8,784 nt of DNA from an uncultured beta proteobacterium (GTDB taxonomy: Bacteria; Pseudomonadota; Gammaproteobacteria; Burkholderiales; Burkholderiaceae_C): NCBI GenBank assembly GCA_903859265.1, contig CAIOLZ010000292.1, forward strand, positions 1-8,784, read 5' to 3'. Positions 1 to 6,877 of the stretch are shown here, in pieces (positions within the stretch are counted from its first letter, which is position 1; each line of letters opens with the position of its first letter). The position numbers were made by a program, and so were the translations under genes. Below the pieces are notes generated by a model that was given only the letters and a program-made list of their open reading frames with translations, ran no database searches and was not told the DNA's origin.

Positions 1-527
1 CCGCGGTCAGGATCCACCACGATGACATCAGCACGCACGGTGGCATGGCGCTCCATGAAGCCGGCCAGCAATACCGGGTGGTCACGCTCGTACAAAACGT
101 CGCTGGCAATGATCAGATCGAACCGTCCGAGGCCCGGATTCAAGCGGCCCCATTGCCCGGTGTGGTACTTGATGTGTTCCAGCGAATTGAGACGCGCGTT
201 GTCCTGCAGAAAGGCTTGCGCAAGGGGATGGCAGTCGCTGGCGGTAATGTCTGCGTCGCGACGCTGCAGCACCAGGCTGGCCAGTCCTAGCCCGCAGCCG
301 ACCTCCAGAATGTGTCTGCCTTCGATCGGCTGGATTTGCATGGCATTGGCCAGTATGCGGGCCGATGGCCAGACCATACCGAATAAGGGCCAGCATGCGC
401 TGGAAATTCCGGCCCGCAAGGCGTCGCCATGGGGATCAAAAAATTGCTGCCGATTCAGCAAGGATCGGACCTGGTATTGCAAGCCTCCTAGGCAGTGACT
501 TTCCAGTTTGACTTGATAACCCTGCAT
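1..527 (-). CDS. Class I SAM-dependent methyltransferase, 3' end outside window
   Basis: This reading frame starts at ATG 527 and stays open to base 1, giving 175 residues, so its C-terminus lies to the left of the window. A GAGGTG ribosome binding site sits 7 bases before the ATG. The protein shows the Rossmann-fold SAM-binding signature EVGCGLGLASL (about residues 75-85), an acidic residue after strand 2 (ASDCH, about 96-100, D98), and a DVLYE motif (143-147) followed by an IVVDPDR strand. A PLFGMVWPSARILA stretch (about 47-60) precedes motif I. This layout fits the Methyltransf_16 / METTL-type group, several members of which methylate protein lysines or small molecules. The substrate cannot be read from the sequence. 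It diverges from the small gene at 836. The fold is fairly certain; the function is not. Confidence 0.8.
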   Translation of the reverse strand, partial: MQGYQVKLESHCLGGLQYQVRSLLNRQQFFDPHGDALRAGISSACWPLFGMVWPSARILANAMQIQPIEGRHILEVGCGLGLASLVLQRRDADITASDCHPLAQAFLQDNARLNSLEHIKYHTGQWGRLNPGLGRFDLIIASDVLYERDHPVLLAGFMERHATVRADVIVVDPDR

Positions 528-686
528 TGCCGAACACCTCGATTGCGTTGTTGGTAGCGATACACGATGTTTCGCTCATCCAACACAACACGGGCTGGGC
601 GGTGCAATGCGGGGTGGACTTGACGGGGCTTGTCCGCGTAGAAGCGGTGTTGCAAGTGTAGCCGGCTGCAGAGAATAGGACCGACC

Positions 687-711
687 TTTTTGCACTAATT
701 TAGTGCAAAAA
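687..711. promoter_or_regulatory. 25-base perfect palindrome with NtrC-like core
   Basis: The arms TTTTTGCACTAA and TTAGTGCAAAAA are exact reverse complements around a single central T. The 17-base core from 691 to 707 reads TGCACT, five bases, AGTGCA. This matches the NtrC (nitrogen regulator I) operator pattern TGCACY-N5-RGTGCA known from glnA-type promoters. It lies about 70 bases upstream of the -35 of the 836 promoter. The A and T runs at its ends also make a weak bidirectional terminator conceivable, but the stem is mostly A-T and no gene ends here. The palindrome is seen directly; the regulator is inferred. Confidence 0.6.
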
Positions 712-754
712 GACGTTAATTTCGTACTTTTTCTTTCAATTTACACGGAATCAT

Positions 755-777
755 CCTGTACAGGTGCACAGTGCACC
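755..777. promoter_or_regulatory. Two overlapping palindromes, possible operator
   Basis: CCTGTACAGG (755-764) is a perfect 10-base palindrome. It overlaps by two bases GGTGCAC-A-GTGCACC (763-777), a perfect 7-base inverted repeat with a one-base centre. Bases 756-771 also fit CTGT-N8-ACAG, the core spacing of a LexA box. The GC-rich centre is unlike a strong LexA site, and a chance match is quite possible in this length of DNA. The position just upstream of the -35 would suit a repressor or activator site. The binding protein is unknown. Confidence 0.4.
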
Positions 778-788
778 AAACAGTTGCA
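772..788. promoter_or_regulatory. NtrC-like box overlapping the -35
   Basis: TGCACC, five bases, GTTGCA agrees with the NtrC pattern TGCACY-N5-RGTGCA at 11 of its 12 fixed positions. It overlaps the TTGCAA hexamer used as the -35 of the 836 promoter, so a bound protein would be expected to block RNA polymerase. Its centre lies 81 bases from the centre of the perfect box at 691-707, close to eight helical turns. Pairing of the two sites is an inference. Confidence 0.35.
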
Positions 789-812
789 AACTAGGGTAAA
801 CCCGAATATAAT
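784..812 (+). promoter_or_regulatory. Sigma70-type promoter for the 836/1022 gene pair
   Basis: TTGCAA (784-789, four of six matches to TTGACA) is followed, after exactly 17 bases, by a perfect TATAAT (807-812). Transcription would begin near 818-820, leaving a leader of about 17 bases that includes the AGGAG ribosome binding site at 825-829. This is the best promoter-like sequence in the window. Its -35 is covered by an NtrC-like box, and its spacer and start region by the tandem TAGGG motif. Confidence 0.65.
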
Positions 813-825
813 AGGGAAAACCCTA
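792..825 (+). repeat. Tandem operator-like motif TAGGG(T/A)AAACCC
   Basis: TAGGGTAAACCC (792-803) and TAGGGAAAACCC (812-823) differ at one base and start exactly 20 bases apart, two helical turns, on either side of the TATAAT. Each copy is itself roughly palindromic: GGGT-AA-ACCC in the first, and TAGGG-AAAA-CCCTA (812-825) in the second. The arrangement is what a dimeric regulator covering the -10 region would need. The cognate protein is not identifiable from the window. Confidence 0.55.
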
Positions 826-835
826 GGAGCACACC

Positions 836-1000
836 ATGCAAACACTTTTCTCCATCTGGTTCAAAGCGCGCGAGGCTTGGCAAGCACTGCAAAGCCGCGC
901 CGATGCCGGCGAGCAACGCGACGCAGAGAACCATCTTTTAGGCGCCATGACGTTGGCCGATCTTGAATCGCGCGAACGCGAATGGCTGTATTCGCACTGA
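836..1000 (+). CDS. Small 54-residue protein, DUF3563-like
   Basis: The ATG at 836 is preceded by a strong AGGAG site (825-829) and a good promoter, and the frame ends at TGA 998-1000. The product is short, charged and probably helical. An N-terminal aromatic/basic segment (LFSIWFKAREAW, about 4-15) is followed by an acidic/polar middle and a C-terminal ADLESREREWLYS (about 41-53). The final part resembles the ...DLExRxR... ending of small DUF3563-type proteins of Burkholderiales, but the match is by eye and weak. There is no signal peptide or clear membrane segment. It is followed 21 bases later by another small gene, probably in the same transcript. The function is unknown. The gene is supported mainly by its promoter, ribosome binding site and neatly spaced partner. 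Confidence 0.72.
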   Translation: MQTLFSIWFKAREAWQALQSRADAGEQRDAENHLLGAMTLADLESREREWLYSH

Positions 1001-1021
1001 ATCGTTATCGAAAGAAGCACC

Positions 1022-1222
1022 ATGAACATTCTCATTTTTTTAAAGTCTTTGTTTGCCCAGCCCAGTTTCAGAACCGGCGAGCGCGTTAACCATTTGCAAG
1101 GCGGCTCGATGCTGCGCACCGACGGATTCGTCGTTGGCCAAAGTGCACAAGGTGTGCTGGTCGAATGGCCACGTGGCGGCGCAACTGTGGTTTCCCCGTC
1201 AGAGTTGTCACTGATCGGCTAA
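1022..1222 (+). CDS. Small 66-residue protein, SH3-like C-terminal part
   Basis: The start at ATG 1022 follows a modest AGAAG site, and the frame ends at TAA 1220-1222. The first 12 residues (MNILIFLKSLFA) are hydrophobic and could form an amphipathic or short membrane-associated helix. The remainder, with FRTGERVNHLQGG, VVGQSAQGVLVEW and VVSPSELSLIG, has the look of a small all-beta barrel. The pattern of F-x2-G-x-x-V, a GG turn, a VxW strand and a closing L resembles small DUF2158/YodC-type proteins, though this is a pattern judgement only. It lies 21 bases after the 54-residue gene and converges on ureD, with 30 bases between the two stops and no convincing terminator. It may be a Comamonadaceae-type conserved hypothetical. 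No function is assigned. Confidence 0.7.
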   Translation: MNILIFLKSLFAQPSFRTGERVNHLQGGSMLRTDGFVVGQSAQGVLVEWPRGGATVVSPSELSLIG

Positions 1223-1252
1223 GCATCCGGTCTAACGGGCGCAGGGCTCAGA

Positions 1253-2083
1253 CTACGTCGCCCAGATTCTCGGCATGACGGCAGGCTTACCCCAAGCCAG
1301 GCCGCGCCATGCAAGCCAAACCTGGCGTAACAGGCCCATTGCTGGTTCTACGCCCGGTGAGAGCACACGCAAAACCAAAACCCTGGGACCGGCGCTTGTG
1401 ATGCCTGCTTGCGCCTTTAGGGGGTGCGCATCCATGCACACTCTGGCTGCGTCGAACAGAGCGTCTCTGAGTTTTCGCTCCAAGGCGTTGCCACAGGCAA
1501 AAAACAACGTCGCTATACAGGTTTGGCCGCCCAAACCCAAAGGGCTGGTCAACAGCAGATGATCGTCCGCCGCGATGCGACCGCGCTCCAGCCATTGGTC
1601 CACAAGCTCCAGGTGCTGCAAAAAACTGCCCGCTAGAAAGGGCAGTCCGGCACTTGGCAGGCCAAGGCTGGTAACGTCCCATCCGATCATTTGCGCGCCG
1701 TCCGCGAGCTCCGCTGTGAGTCTGTTTTCCGCTTTACAGCCAGTGTAGAGAATCGCCTCCAGCGGCAGCCATTCCAGACAGGCATCAGGCTCAAGGTGCA
1801 GCGCGGTGCGTTGCAAAGCGGGCTCGCCATCGGACCGGTAAAACCGGGCTGCGCCGGGTGTGGTAATCAGGGCATGTGCGCCGCTATTGACATGGACCTG
1901 AATGTCCAGCGTGTCCCCACCGACCAGCCCGCCTGGGGGGTGGACCAGCACGTTGTGGCACACCTGATCACCCTCGGGGTAAAGCGTTTTGAGCACCCGC
2001 AACGGCCCGTTATGGCTAAAGCGTGCGACACAGCGGCCTGCCTCAACGGCGTACTGCAAGCTCAGGTTGGCGTGCCACCCCAT
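1253..2083 (-). CDS. ureD: Urease accessory protein UreD
   Basis: UreD (UreH) forms the UreD-UreF-UreG complex on apo-urease that delivers nickel and helps carbamylate the active-site lysine. The 276-residue product has the family's usual length and landmarks: GPLRVLKTLYPEG (about 26-38), HPPGGLVGGD (48-57), TTPGAARFYRS (74-84), EWLPLEAILY (104-113), and the typical C-terminal PRIWAT. The ATG at 2083 begins MGWHANLSL, the normal UreD opening. An earlier in-frame GTG at 2128 would add 15 residues and overlap slyX, so it is less likely. The start lies 13 bases after the slyX stop, with no strong ribosome binding site, which suggests coupling to slyX translation. The EWLP-x-E motif has L and A where many homologues have Q and T. 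Downstream there is no ureA, ureB or ureC; the next gene is convergent. Confidence 0.93.
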   Translation of the reverse strand: MGWHANLSLQYAVEAGRCVARFSHNGPLRVLKTLYPEGDQVCHNVLVHPPGGLVGGDTLDIQVHVNSGAHALITTPGAARFYRSDGEPALQRTALHLEPDACLEWLPLEAILYTGCKAENRLTAELADGAQMIGWDVTSLGLPSAGLPFLAGSFLQHLELVDQWLERGRIAADDHLLLTSPLGLGGQTCIATLFFACGNALERKLRDALFDAARVCMDAHPLKAQAGITSAGPRVLVLRVLSPGVEPAMGLLRQVWLAWRGLAWGKPAVMPRIWAT

Positions 2084-2096
2084 AACGCTGAGCGCT

Positions 2097-2339
2097 TCAG
2101 TAGTGCGGCGGCAAATCGTCTGCCGCACTGCCGCCCGCCCGCACGCCGCCCTCTTGCGCCTGCAGCTTCAACTGACCGACTTCGCGCACCAGCCGGTCTA
2201 TGTCCTGCTGCTGGCGGTAAATCGTCTGGTTGAGCTGCTCCAACAAGTCCTCGACAAAACTGGCCTTGATCTCCAGGTTCATCAGTCGGTTGTCGGTCCG
2301 TTCAGCGTTGTTTTCGGCAGGTGATTCAGGATTGGGCAT
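2097..2339 (-). CDS. slyX: SlyX family coiled-coil protein
   Basis: The 80-residue product has the SlyX hallmarks: LEIKASFVEDLLEQLN (about 22-37), then a glutamine-rich heptad run YRQQQDIDRLVREVGQL (41-57) predicted to form a coiled coil, and the characteristic C-terminal DLPPHY. SlyX proteins are small, widespread in Proteobacteria and of unproven function. The chosen ATG 2339 gives MPNPESPAE. An ATG at 2378, five bases after the urtE stop, would add 13 residues, and an internal ATG at 2282 would give the minimal MNLEIK start. None has a strong ribosome binding site, so the start is uncertain. The gene sits between urtE and ureD on the same strand and is probably cotranscribed. There is no known mechanistic link between SlyX and urea use. 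Confidence 0.88.
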   Translation of the reverse strand: MPNPESPAENNAERTDNRLMNLEIKASFVEDLLEQLNQTIYRQQQDIDRLVREVGQLKLQAQEGGVRAGGSAADDLPPHY

Positions 2340-2383
2340 GCGGCTATTTTGCCTGCGCGCTGTCAAGGAAACCGGCATCCGCG

Positions 2384-3076
2384 TCAGATCGCAACCAAAG
2401 CCCTCACACCATCAATTTCCATATTCGGACCCTTGCCGCGCGCCAGCACGGCGCCGCGCTCCATCACGATGTAATCGTCGGCCAGTTCCTCTGCAAAGTC
2501 GTAGTACTGCTCCACCAGCACGATTGCCATGTCGCCGCGATCAGCCAGCATTCGAATGACGCGACCGATATCCTTGATGATGCTCGGTTGAATGCCTTCG
2601 GTCGGCTCATCGAGCACCAGAAGGCGCGGTTTGGCTGCGAGTGCGCGAGCAATGGCGAGTTGCTGCTGCTGACCGCCGGAGAGGTCACCACCGCGCCGGT
2701 TGAGCATCTGCTGCAATACCGGAAACAACGTATACAACTCGTCAGGTATCGGCGTACCCGCTTTTTTGTAAGCAAGACCCATTTCAAGATTTTCCCGCAC
2801 CGTAAGGCGCGCAAAAATTTCACGCCCCTGTGGCACAAATCCAATACCGGCACGGGCGCGTTCATACGGCGTCGCCGTCTGAATTTGTTTGCCGTCGAGC
2901 TCGATCGTGCCGGTTTTGATCGGGATGAGCCCCATCAGCGATTTCAACAGCGTGGTTTTGCCAACGCCGTTGCGTCCGAGCACCACCGTGACTTTGCCCA
3001 ATTCGGCTTGCAGACTGACGTCACGCAGAATATGCGAGCCGCCATAGTATTGGTTGACGTTATTGACTTTGAGCAT
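2384..3076 (-). CDS. urtE: Urea ABC transporter ATP-binding subunit UrtE
   Basis: UrtE is the second of two cytoplasmic ATPases that power the urea importer, in the LivF branch of branched-chain-amino-acid-type transporters. The 230-residue protein is full length. It has Walker A GRNGVGKT (34-41), Q-loop Q83 in GFVPQGREIF, signature LSGGQ (132-136) and Walker B LLVLDEP (152-158). The usual H-loop histidine is replaced by glutamine in LVEQYYDF (Q190), as is normal for LivF/UrtE proteins. The ATG at 3076 begins MLKVNNVNQYYGGSHIL, the standard family opening, and lies 2 bases after the urtD stop. slyX follows. UrtE would pair with UrtD beneath UrtB and UrtC. Confidence 0.95.
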   Translation of the reverse strand: MLKVNNVNQYYGGSHILRDVSLQAELGKVTVVLGRNGVGKTTLLKSLMGLIPIKTGTIELDGKQIQTATPYERARAGIGFVPQGREIFARLTVRENLEMGLAYKKAGTPIPDELYTLFPVLQQMLNRRGGDLSGGQQQQLAIARALAAKPRLLVLDEPTEGIQPSIIKDIGRVIRMLADRGDMAIVLVEQYYDFAEELADDYIVMERGAVLARGKGPNMEIDGVRALVAI

Positions 3077-3078
3077 GC

Positions 3079-3956
<878 letters not shown>

Positions 3957-3960
<4 letters not shown>

Positions 3961-5060
3961 GCCTTGGTCCCCTTGAGTTTTTTCACCAACCCGACAACAC
4001 CGTCGGGCAGAAACAAGGTCACACCGATAAACAATGCGCCCAAAAAGTAAAGCCAGAAGTCCGGGTAGGCCACGGTCAACCAGCTTTTTGCACCGTTGAC
4101 GATAAAGGCACCAATAATCGGACCAATCAAGGTGGCGCGTCCGCCAACCGCGGCCCAGATGGCAATCTCGATCGAGTTGGCCGGGCTCATTTCGCTGGGA
4201 TTGATGATGCCGACCTGTGGCACATACAAAGCCCCTGCCACGCCACACATGACAGCCGACAGCGTCCAGATAGTCAGTTTGTAACCCAGCGTCGAGTAAC
4301 CGCTGAACATGACGCGCGACTCCGCATCGCGCACGGCCTGCAACACGCGGCCGAACTTGCTGGTCACCAGCCAGCGGCCCAGCAAAAAGAACAACAGCAA
4401 AGTGGCGCCAGTCAGTGTGAACAACACCATGCGCATCGAGGGTGTCGCGATGGGGATGTTCAATATGCGTTTGAAGTCGGTAAAGCCGTTATTGCCCCCG
4501 AAACCCGTTTCATTGCGAAAAAACAGCAGCATGGCTGCAAACGTCATGGCCTGCGTGATGATCGAAAAATACACTCCCTTGATGCGCGAGCGAAACGCAA
4601 AGTAGCCAAATACCAACGCTACGAGTCCGGGCACCAGCACTACCAAAAACAAGGTCGCTACAAAGCTGCCGCTGAAAAACCAATGCCACGGCAATGTCTT
4701 CCAGTCCAGGAACACCATGAAATCGGGCAGCTCGCTTTTGTAGTTACCGTCCAGCCCTATCTGGCGCATCAGGTACATCCCCATCGCGTAGCCACCGAGC
4801 GCAAAAAACAGTCCATGGCCGAGCGACAAAATGCCGGTGTACCCCCAGATCAGATCCATTGCCAGCGCGCAAATCGCATAGCACATGATCTTGGCAATCA
4901 GGGCCACTGCGAAGTCGCTCATATGGAAAACGCTGTCAGCGGGAATGACCAGATTGAGCAAAGGCACCAGGGTGCAGAGCACGATCAATGCGCACAGCCA
5001 CGCGGCCCAGCCCTTGGCGCTGAGCAGGGGTGCTTTGGAGGGAAGTTGAATACTTGGCAT
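3957..5060 (-). CDS. urtC: Urea ABC transporter permease UrtC
   Basis: UrtC is one of two inner-membrane permeases of the urea importer (LivM type). The 367 residues from ATG 5060 include many hydrophobic segments, starting at about 20-40 and 50-70, and the diagnostic GYTGILSLGHGLFFALGGYA (73-92). A cytoplasmic loop around RVLQAVRDAESRVMFSGY (about 238-255) is of the kind that contacts the ATPases, and GGRATLIGPIIGAF (306-319) is typical of the family. The start is uncertain. ATG 5060 gives MPSIQLPSK but lacks a clear ribosome binding site. An upstream GTG at 5090 would add 10 residues (MPKPENNSDR), has GAAGGG at a suitable distance, and would overlap the end of urtB by 14 bases. The stop overlaps the urtD start. 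Confidence 0.94.
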
Positions 5061-5076
5061 GCGATCGGAATTGTTT

Positions 5077-6645
5077 TCAGGCTTCGGCACTGCGGCCCTT
5101 CATGGCAAAAATGCCTTGAGGGCGCTTCTGGATGAACACAATGATGAACACCAACACGGCAATCTTGGCCAGCACGGCGCCGGTCCAGCCCTCGAGAAAT
5201 TTATTAAGAATGCCCAGGCCCAGCGCGGCATAGACGGTGCCCGCAAGTTGCCCCACGCCGCCCAGCACCACCACCATGAACGAGTCCACTATGTAACCCT
5301 GCCCCAGGTCAGGACCGACGTTGCCGATCTGGCTGAGCGCGCATCCGGCAAGCCCCGCGATGCCTGACCCCAGCGCAAACGCGTAGGTGTCAATGCGTGC
5401 AGTGTTGACGCCCATGCACGCGGCAATCGGCCGGTTTTGTGTCACACCGCGCACGAACAAACCAAGTCGGGTTTTACCGATCAGAAACGCCACGCTGGCC
5501 AGCACAAACAGGGAGAAGCCCACGATGACCAACCGGTTGTAGGGTAGGGACAAATTGCCCATCAGCTGTACGCCACCACTCATCCAGCTGGGGTTTTCCA
5601 CGCCCACGTTCTGGGCACCAAAAATGGTTCGCACCAGTTGCATCAGCATCAGGCTGATACCCCAGGTGGCCAGCAGTGTCTCCAGCGGGCGGCCGTACAA
5701 AAACCGGATCACGCTGCGCTCCAGCGCAGCACCCACCAGCGCCGACGTCATAAACGCGACCGGTACGGAAGCCAGCAGATACCAGTCAAAAGCTCCGGGA
5801 AAGTATTTGTGAAACACGCCTTGCACAACATAGGTGGCGTAGGCGCCGATCATCATCAGCTCGCCATGGGCCATGTTGATCACACCCATCAGGCCATAGG
5901 TAATGGCCAGGCCCAGCGCCACCAGAAGCAAAATGGAGCCCAGACTGATGCCGCTGAACAGGGCACCCAAACGATCACCCCAGGCCAGCCGCGCCTCGAC
6001 TTTGCGCAAGCCCGATTCGAGCGCAGCCTTGACGTCGGCTTCAGTCTCGATCTTGAGCCGCTCAATCAGCAATGTTTGGGTCGCTTGCTGTGCGCTTTCT
6101 GCCAGCAAGCGGGCCGCTTCCAAGCGCTTGACCTTGTCGGTACTGCCCAGCAGGGCGGCAGCCCGCAACTGTCCCAGCCGGTCTTTCAGGTCCGGAGCGG
6201 TTTCTTGCGCAAACGCCTTGTCCAGCAATGGCAACTTGCTTTCATCCACATCGCCTTGCAGGGTCTTGAGTGCATCGCGCCGTACCGCTTCGTCGGGCGA
6301 GAGCAGTCTGAGTGCCGCCAGCGCAGTGTCAATCTCGCCGCGCATCCGGTTGTTGTTCATCACATCTTCTGCCGTGTCCGGCAGCGCCACTTCCGCGCCG
6401 CTCACCGGATCTATCCCTTTGTCATCCTTGACGATCAGCGGCTTACCCGCAACGACTTTCACGGCATCGTCTGAAAGCGCCTGAATAAAGGCAGTGGTTT
6501 TGTCATCGGGCTTGGTAACCGCTGCGCGCAGTGCCTCAATCCGCGAATCCCCCTCTCCCACCGCGATGGCTTTGGCTTCGTCGGCGGTGAGCGCGTGGGC
6601 ACTGGCGGACAGCAGCAAGGAGGCGATGACTAGGATTTTTCGCAT
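5077..6645 (-). CDS. urtB: Urea ABC transporter permease UrtB with periplasmic N-terminal domain
   Basis: UrtB is the LivH-type permease partner of UrtC. The 522-residue protein is much longer than LivH (about 300) because it begins with a signal sequence (1-18, cleavage likely after AHA) and a roughly 200-residue hydrophilic, helix-rich region (about 20-222). That region has repeat-like leucine/alanine helices such as EAVRRDALKTLQGD and VKRLEAARLLAES. Such an N-terminal domain is usual in proteobacterial UrtB and probably lies in the periplasm. The permease part starts near 225 and carries ITYGLMGVINMAHGELMMIGAY (about 248-269, written here in family form), AFALGSGIAGLAGCAL (about 422-437) and a C-terminal IQKRPQGIFAMKGR (505-518). 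ATG 6645 follows a weak AAAGAAG site. It begins a tight urtBCDE run, 391 bases after urtA. Confidence 0.95.
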   Translation of the reverse strand: MRKILVIASLLLSASAHALTADEAKAIAVGEGDSRIEALRAAVTKPDDKTTAFIQALSDDAVKVVAGKPLIVKDDKGIDPVSGAEVALPDTAEDVMNNNRMRGEIDTALAALRLLSPDEAVRRDALKTLQGDVDESKLPLLDKAFAQETAPDLKDRLGQLRAAALLGSTDKVKRLEAARLLAESAQQATQTLLIERLKIETEADVKAALESGLRKVEARLAWGDRLGALFSGISLGSILLLVALGLAITYGLMGVINMAHGELMMIGAYATYVVQGVFHKYFPGAFDWYLLASVPVAFMTSALVGAALERSVIRFLYGRPLETLLATWGISLMLMQLVRTIFGAQNVGVENPSWMSGGVQLMGNLSLPYNRLVIVGFSLFVLASVAFLIGKTRLGLFVRGVTQNRPIAACMGVNTARIDTYAFALGSGIAGLAGCALSQIGNVGPDLGQGYIVDSFMVVVLGGVGQLAGTVYAALGLGILNKFLEGWTGAVLAKIAVLVFIIVFIQKRPQGIFAMKGRSAEA

Positions 6646-6747
6646 GGCTTCTTTGGTTATTGCTTTTCGTTTGTTCGCAAGTCTTGGGCCAACTACCTTG
6701 GCTCATCCAACTTCCTTTGCAGGGACCGTGGCAACGGGGCAGATGGT

Positions 6748-6803
6748 TCCGCTCATGTCCCCCGAGCCAGGCTGCGCCTGGCTCTCCTCCTTTACTTCGC
6801 TGC
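6748..6803 (-). repeat. Hairpin repeat, copy 1 (minus orientation)
   Basis: Read on the minus strand, this unit is GCAGCG, three bases, TAAAGGAGGAG, a hairpin, CGGGGGACA, three bases, GCGGA. The hairpin is a perfect 9-base stem, GAGCCAGGC and GCCTGGCTC, with a three-base loop (6764-6784 on the plus strand). All four flanking modules recur in the same order and spacing in copy 2, which lies in the opposite orientation 104 bases away. Conserved flanks with a variable hairpin are typical of REP-like dispersed elements. Whether it occurs elsewhere in the genome cannot be seen here. Confidence 0.6.
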
Positions 6804-6877
6804 ACCATCCACCCCGTCACCCCAGTCCCCAAACATGGTTGGTGCTCCGTGACTAAACACATTGCGCACCACGGTGC

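Larger units (their letters stand above)
528..835. other. Divergent intergenic region, rich in palindromes
   Basis: These 308 bases separate the minus-strand methyltransferase from the plus-strand small gene. The half next to the methyltransferase (528-686) shows no clear promoter or RNA. It does contain a minus-strand frame open from about 694 to 488 that has no ATG and is not called as a gene. The half next to 836 is AT-rich and carries, in order, a 25-base palindrome (687-711), two nested palindromes (755-777), an NtrC-like box (772-788), a sigma70-type promoter (784-812) and a tandem motif (792-823). Each is listed separately. Confidence 0.7.

Noticed and set aside
22..498. Plus-strand frame (158 codons) at the left edge
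   Set aside because: Antisense to the methyltransferase, which has clear SAM-binding motifs and a ribosome binding site.
687..711. Palindrome read as an intrinsic terminator
   Set aside because: The stem is mostly A-T with a one-base centre, it lies between divergent genes, and no gene ends at it. An operator fits better.
703..966. Plus-strand frame (87 codons) starting in the palindrome
   Set aside because: It begins inside regulatory DNA without a ribosome site and overlaps the better supported 836 gene in another frame.
2200..2371. Q190 of UrtE seen as a lost H-loop histidine
   Set aside because: LivF/UrtE proteins normally carry VEQ at this position, so it is a family trait and not a defect.
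5638..6474. Plus-strand frame (278 codons) across urtB
   Set aside because: Antisense shadow of urtB, very rich in Q, H and R, no recognisable domain.
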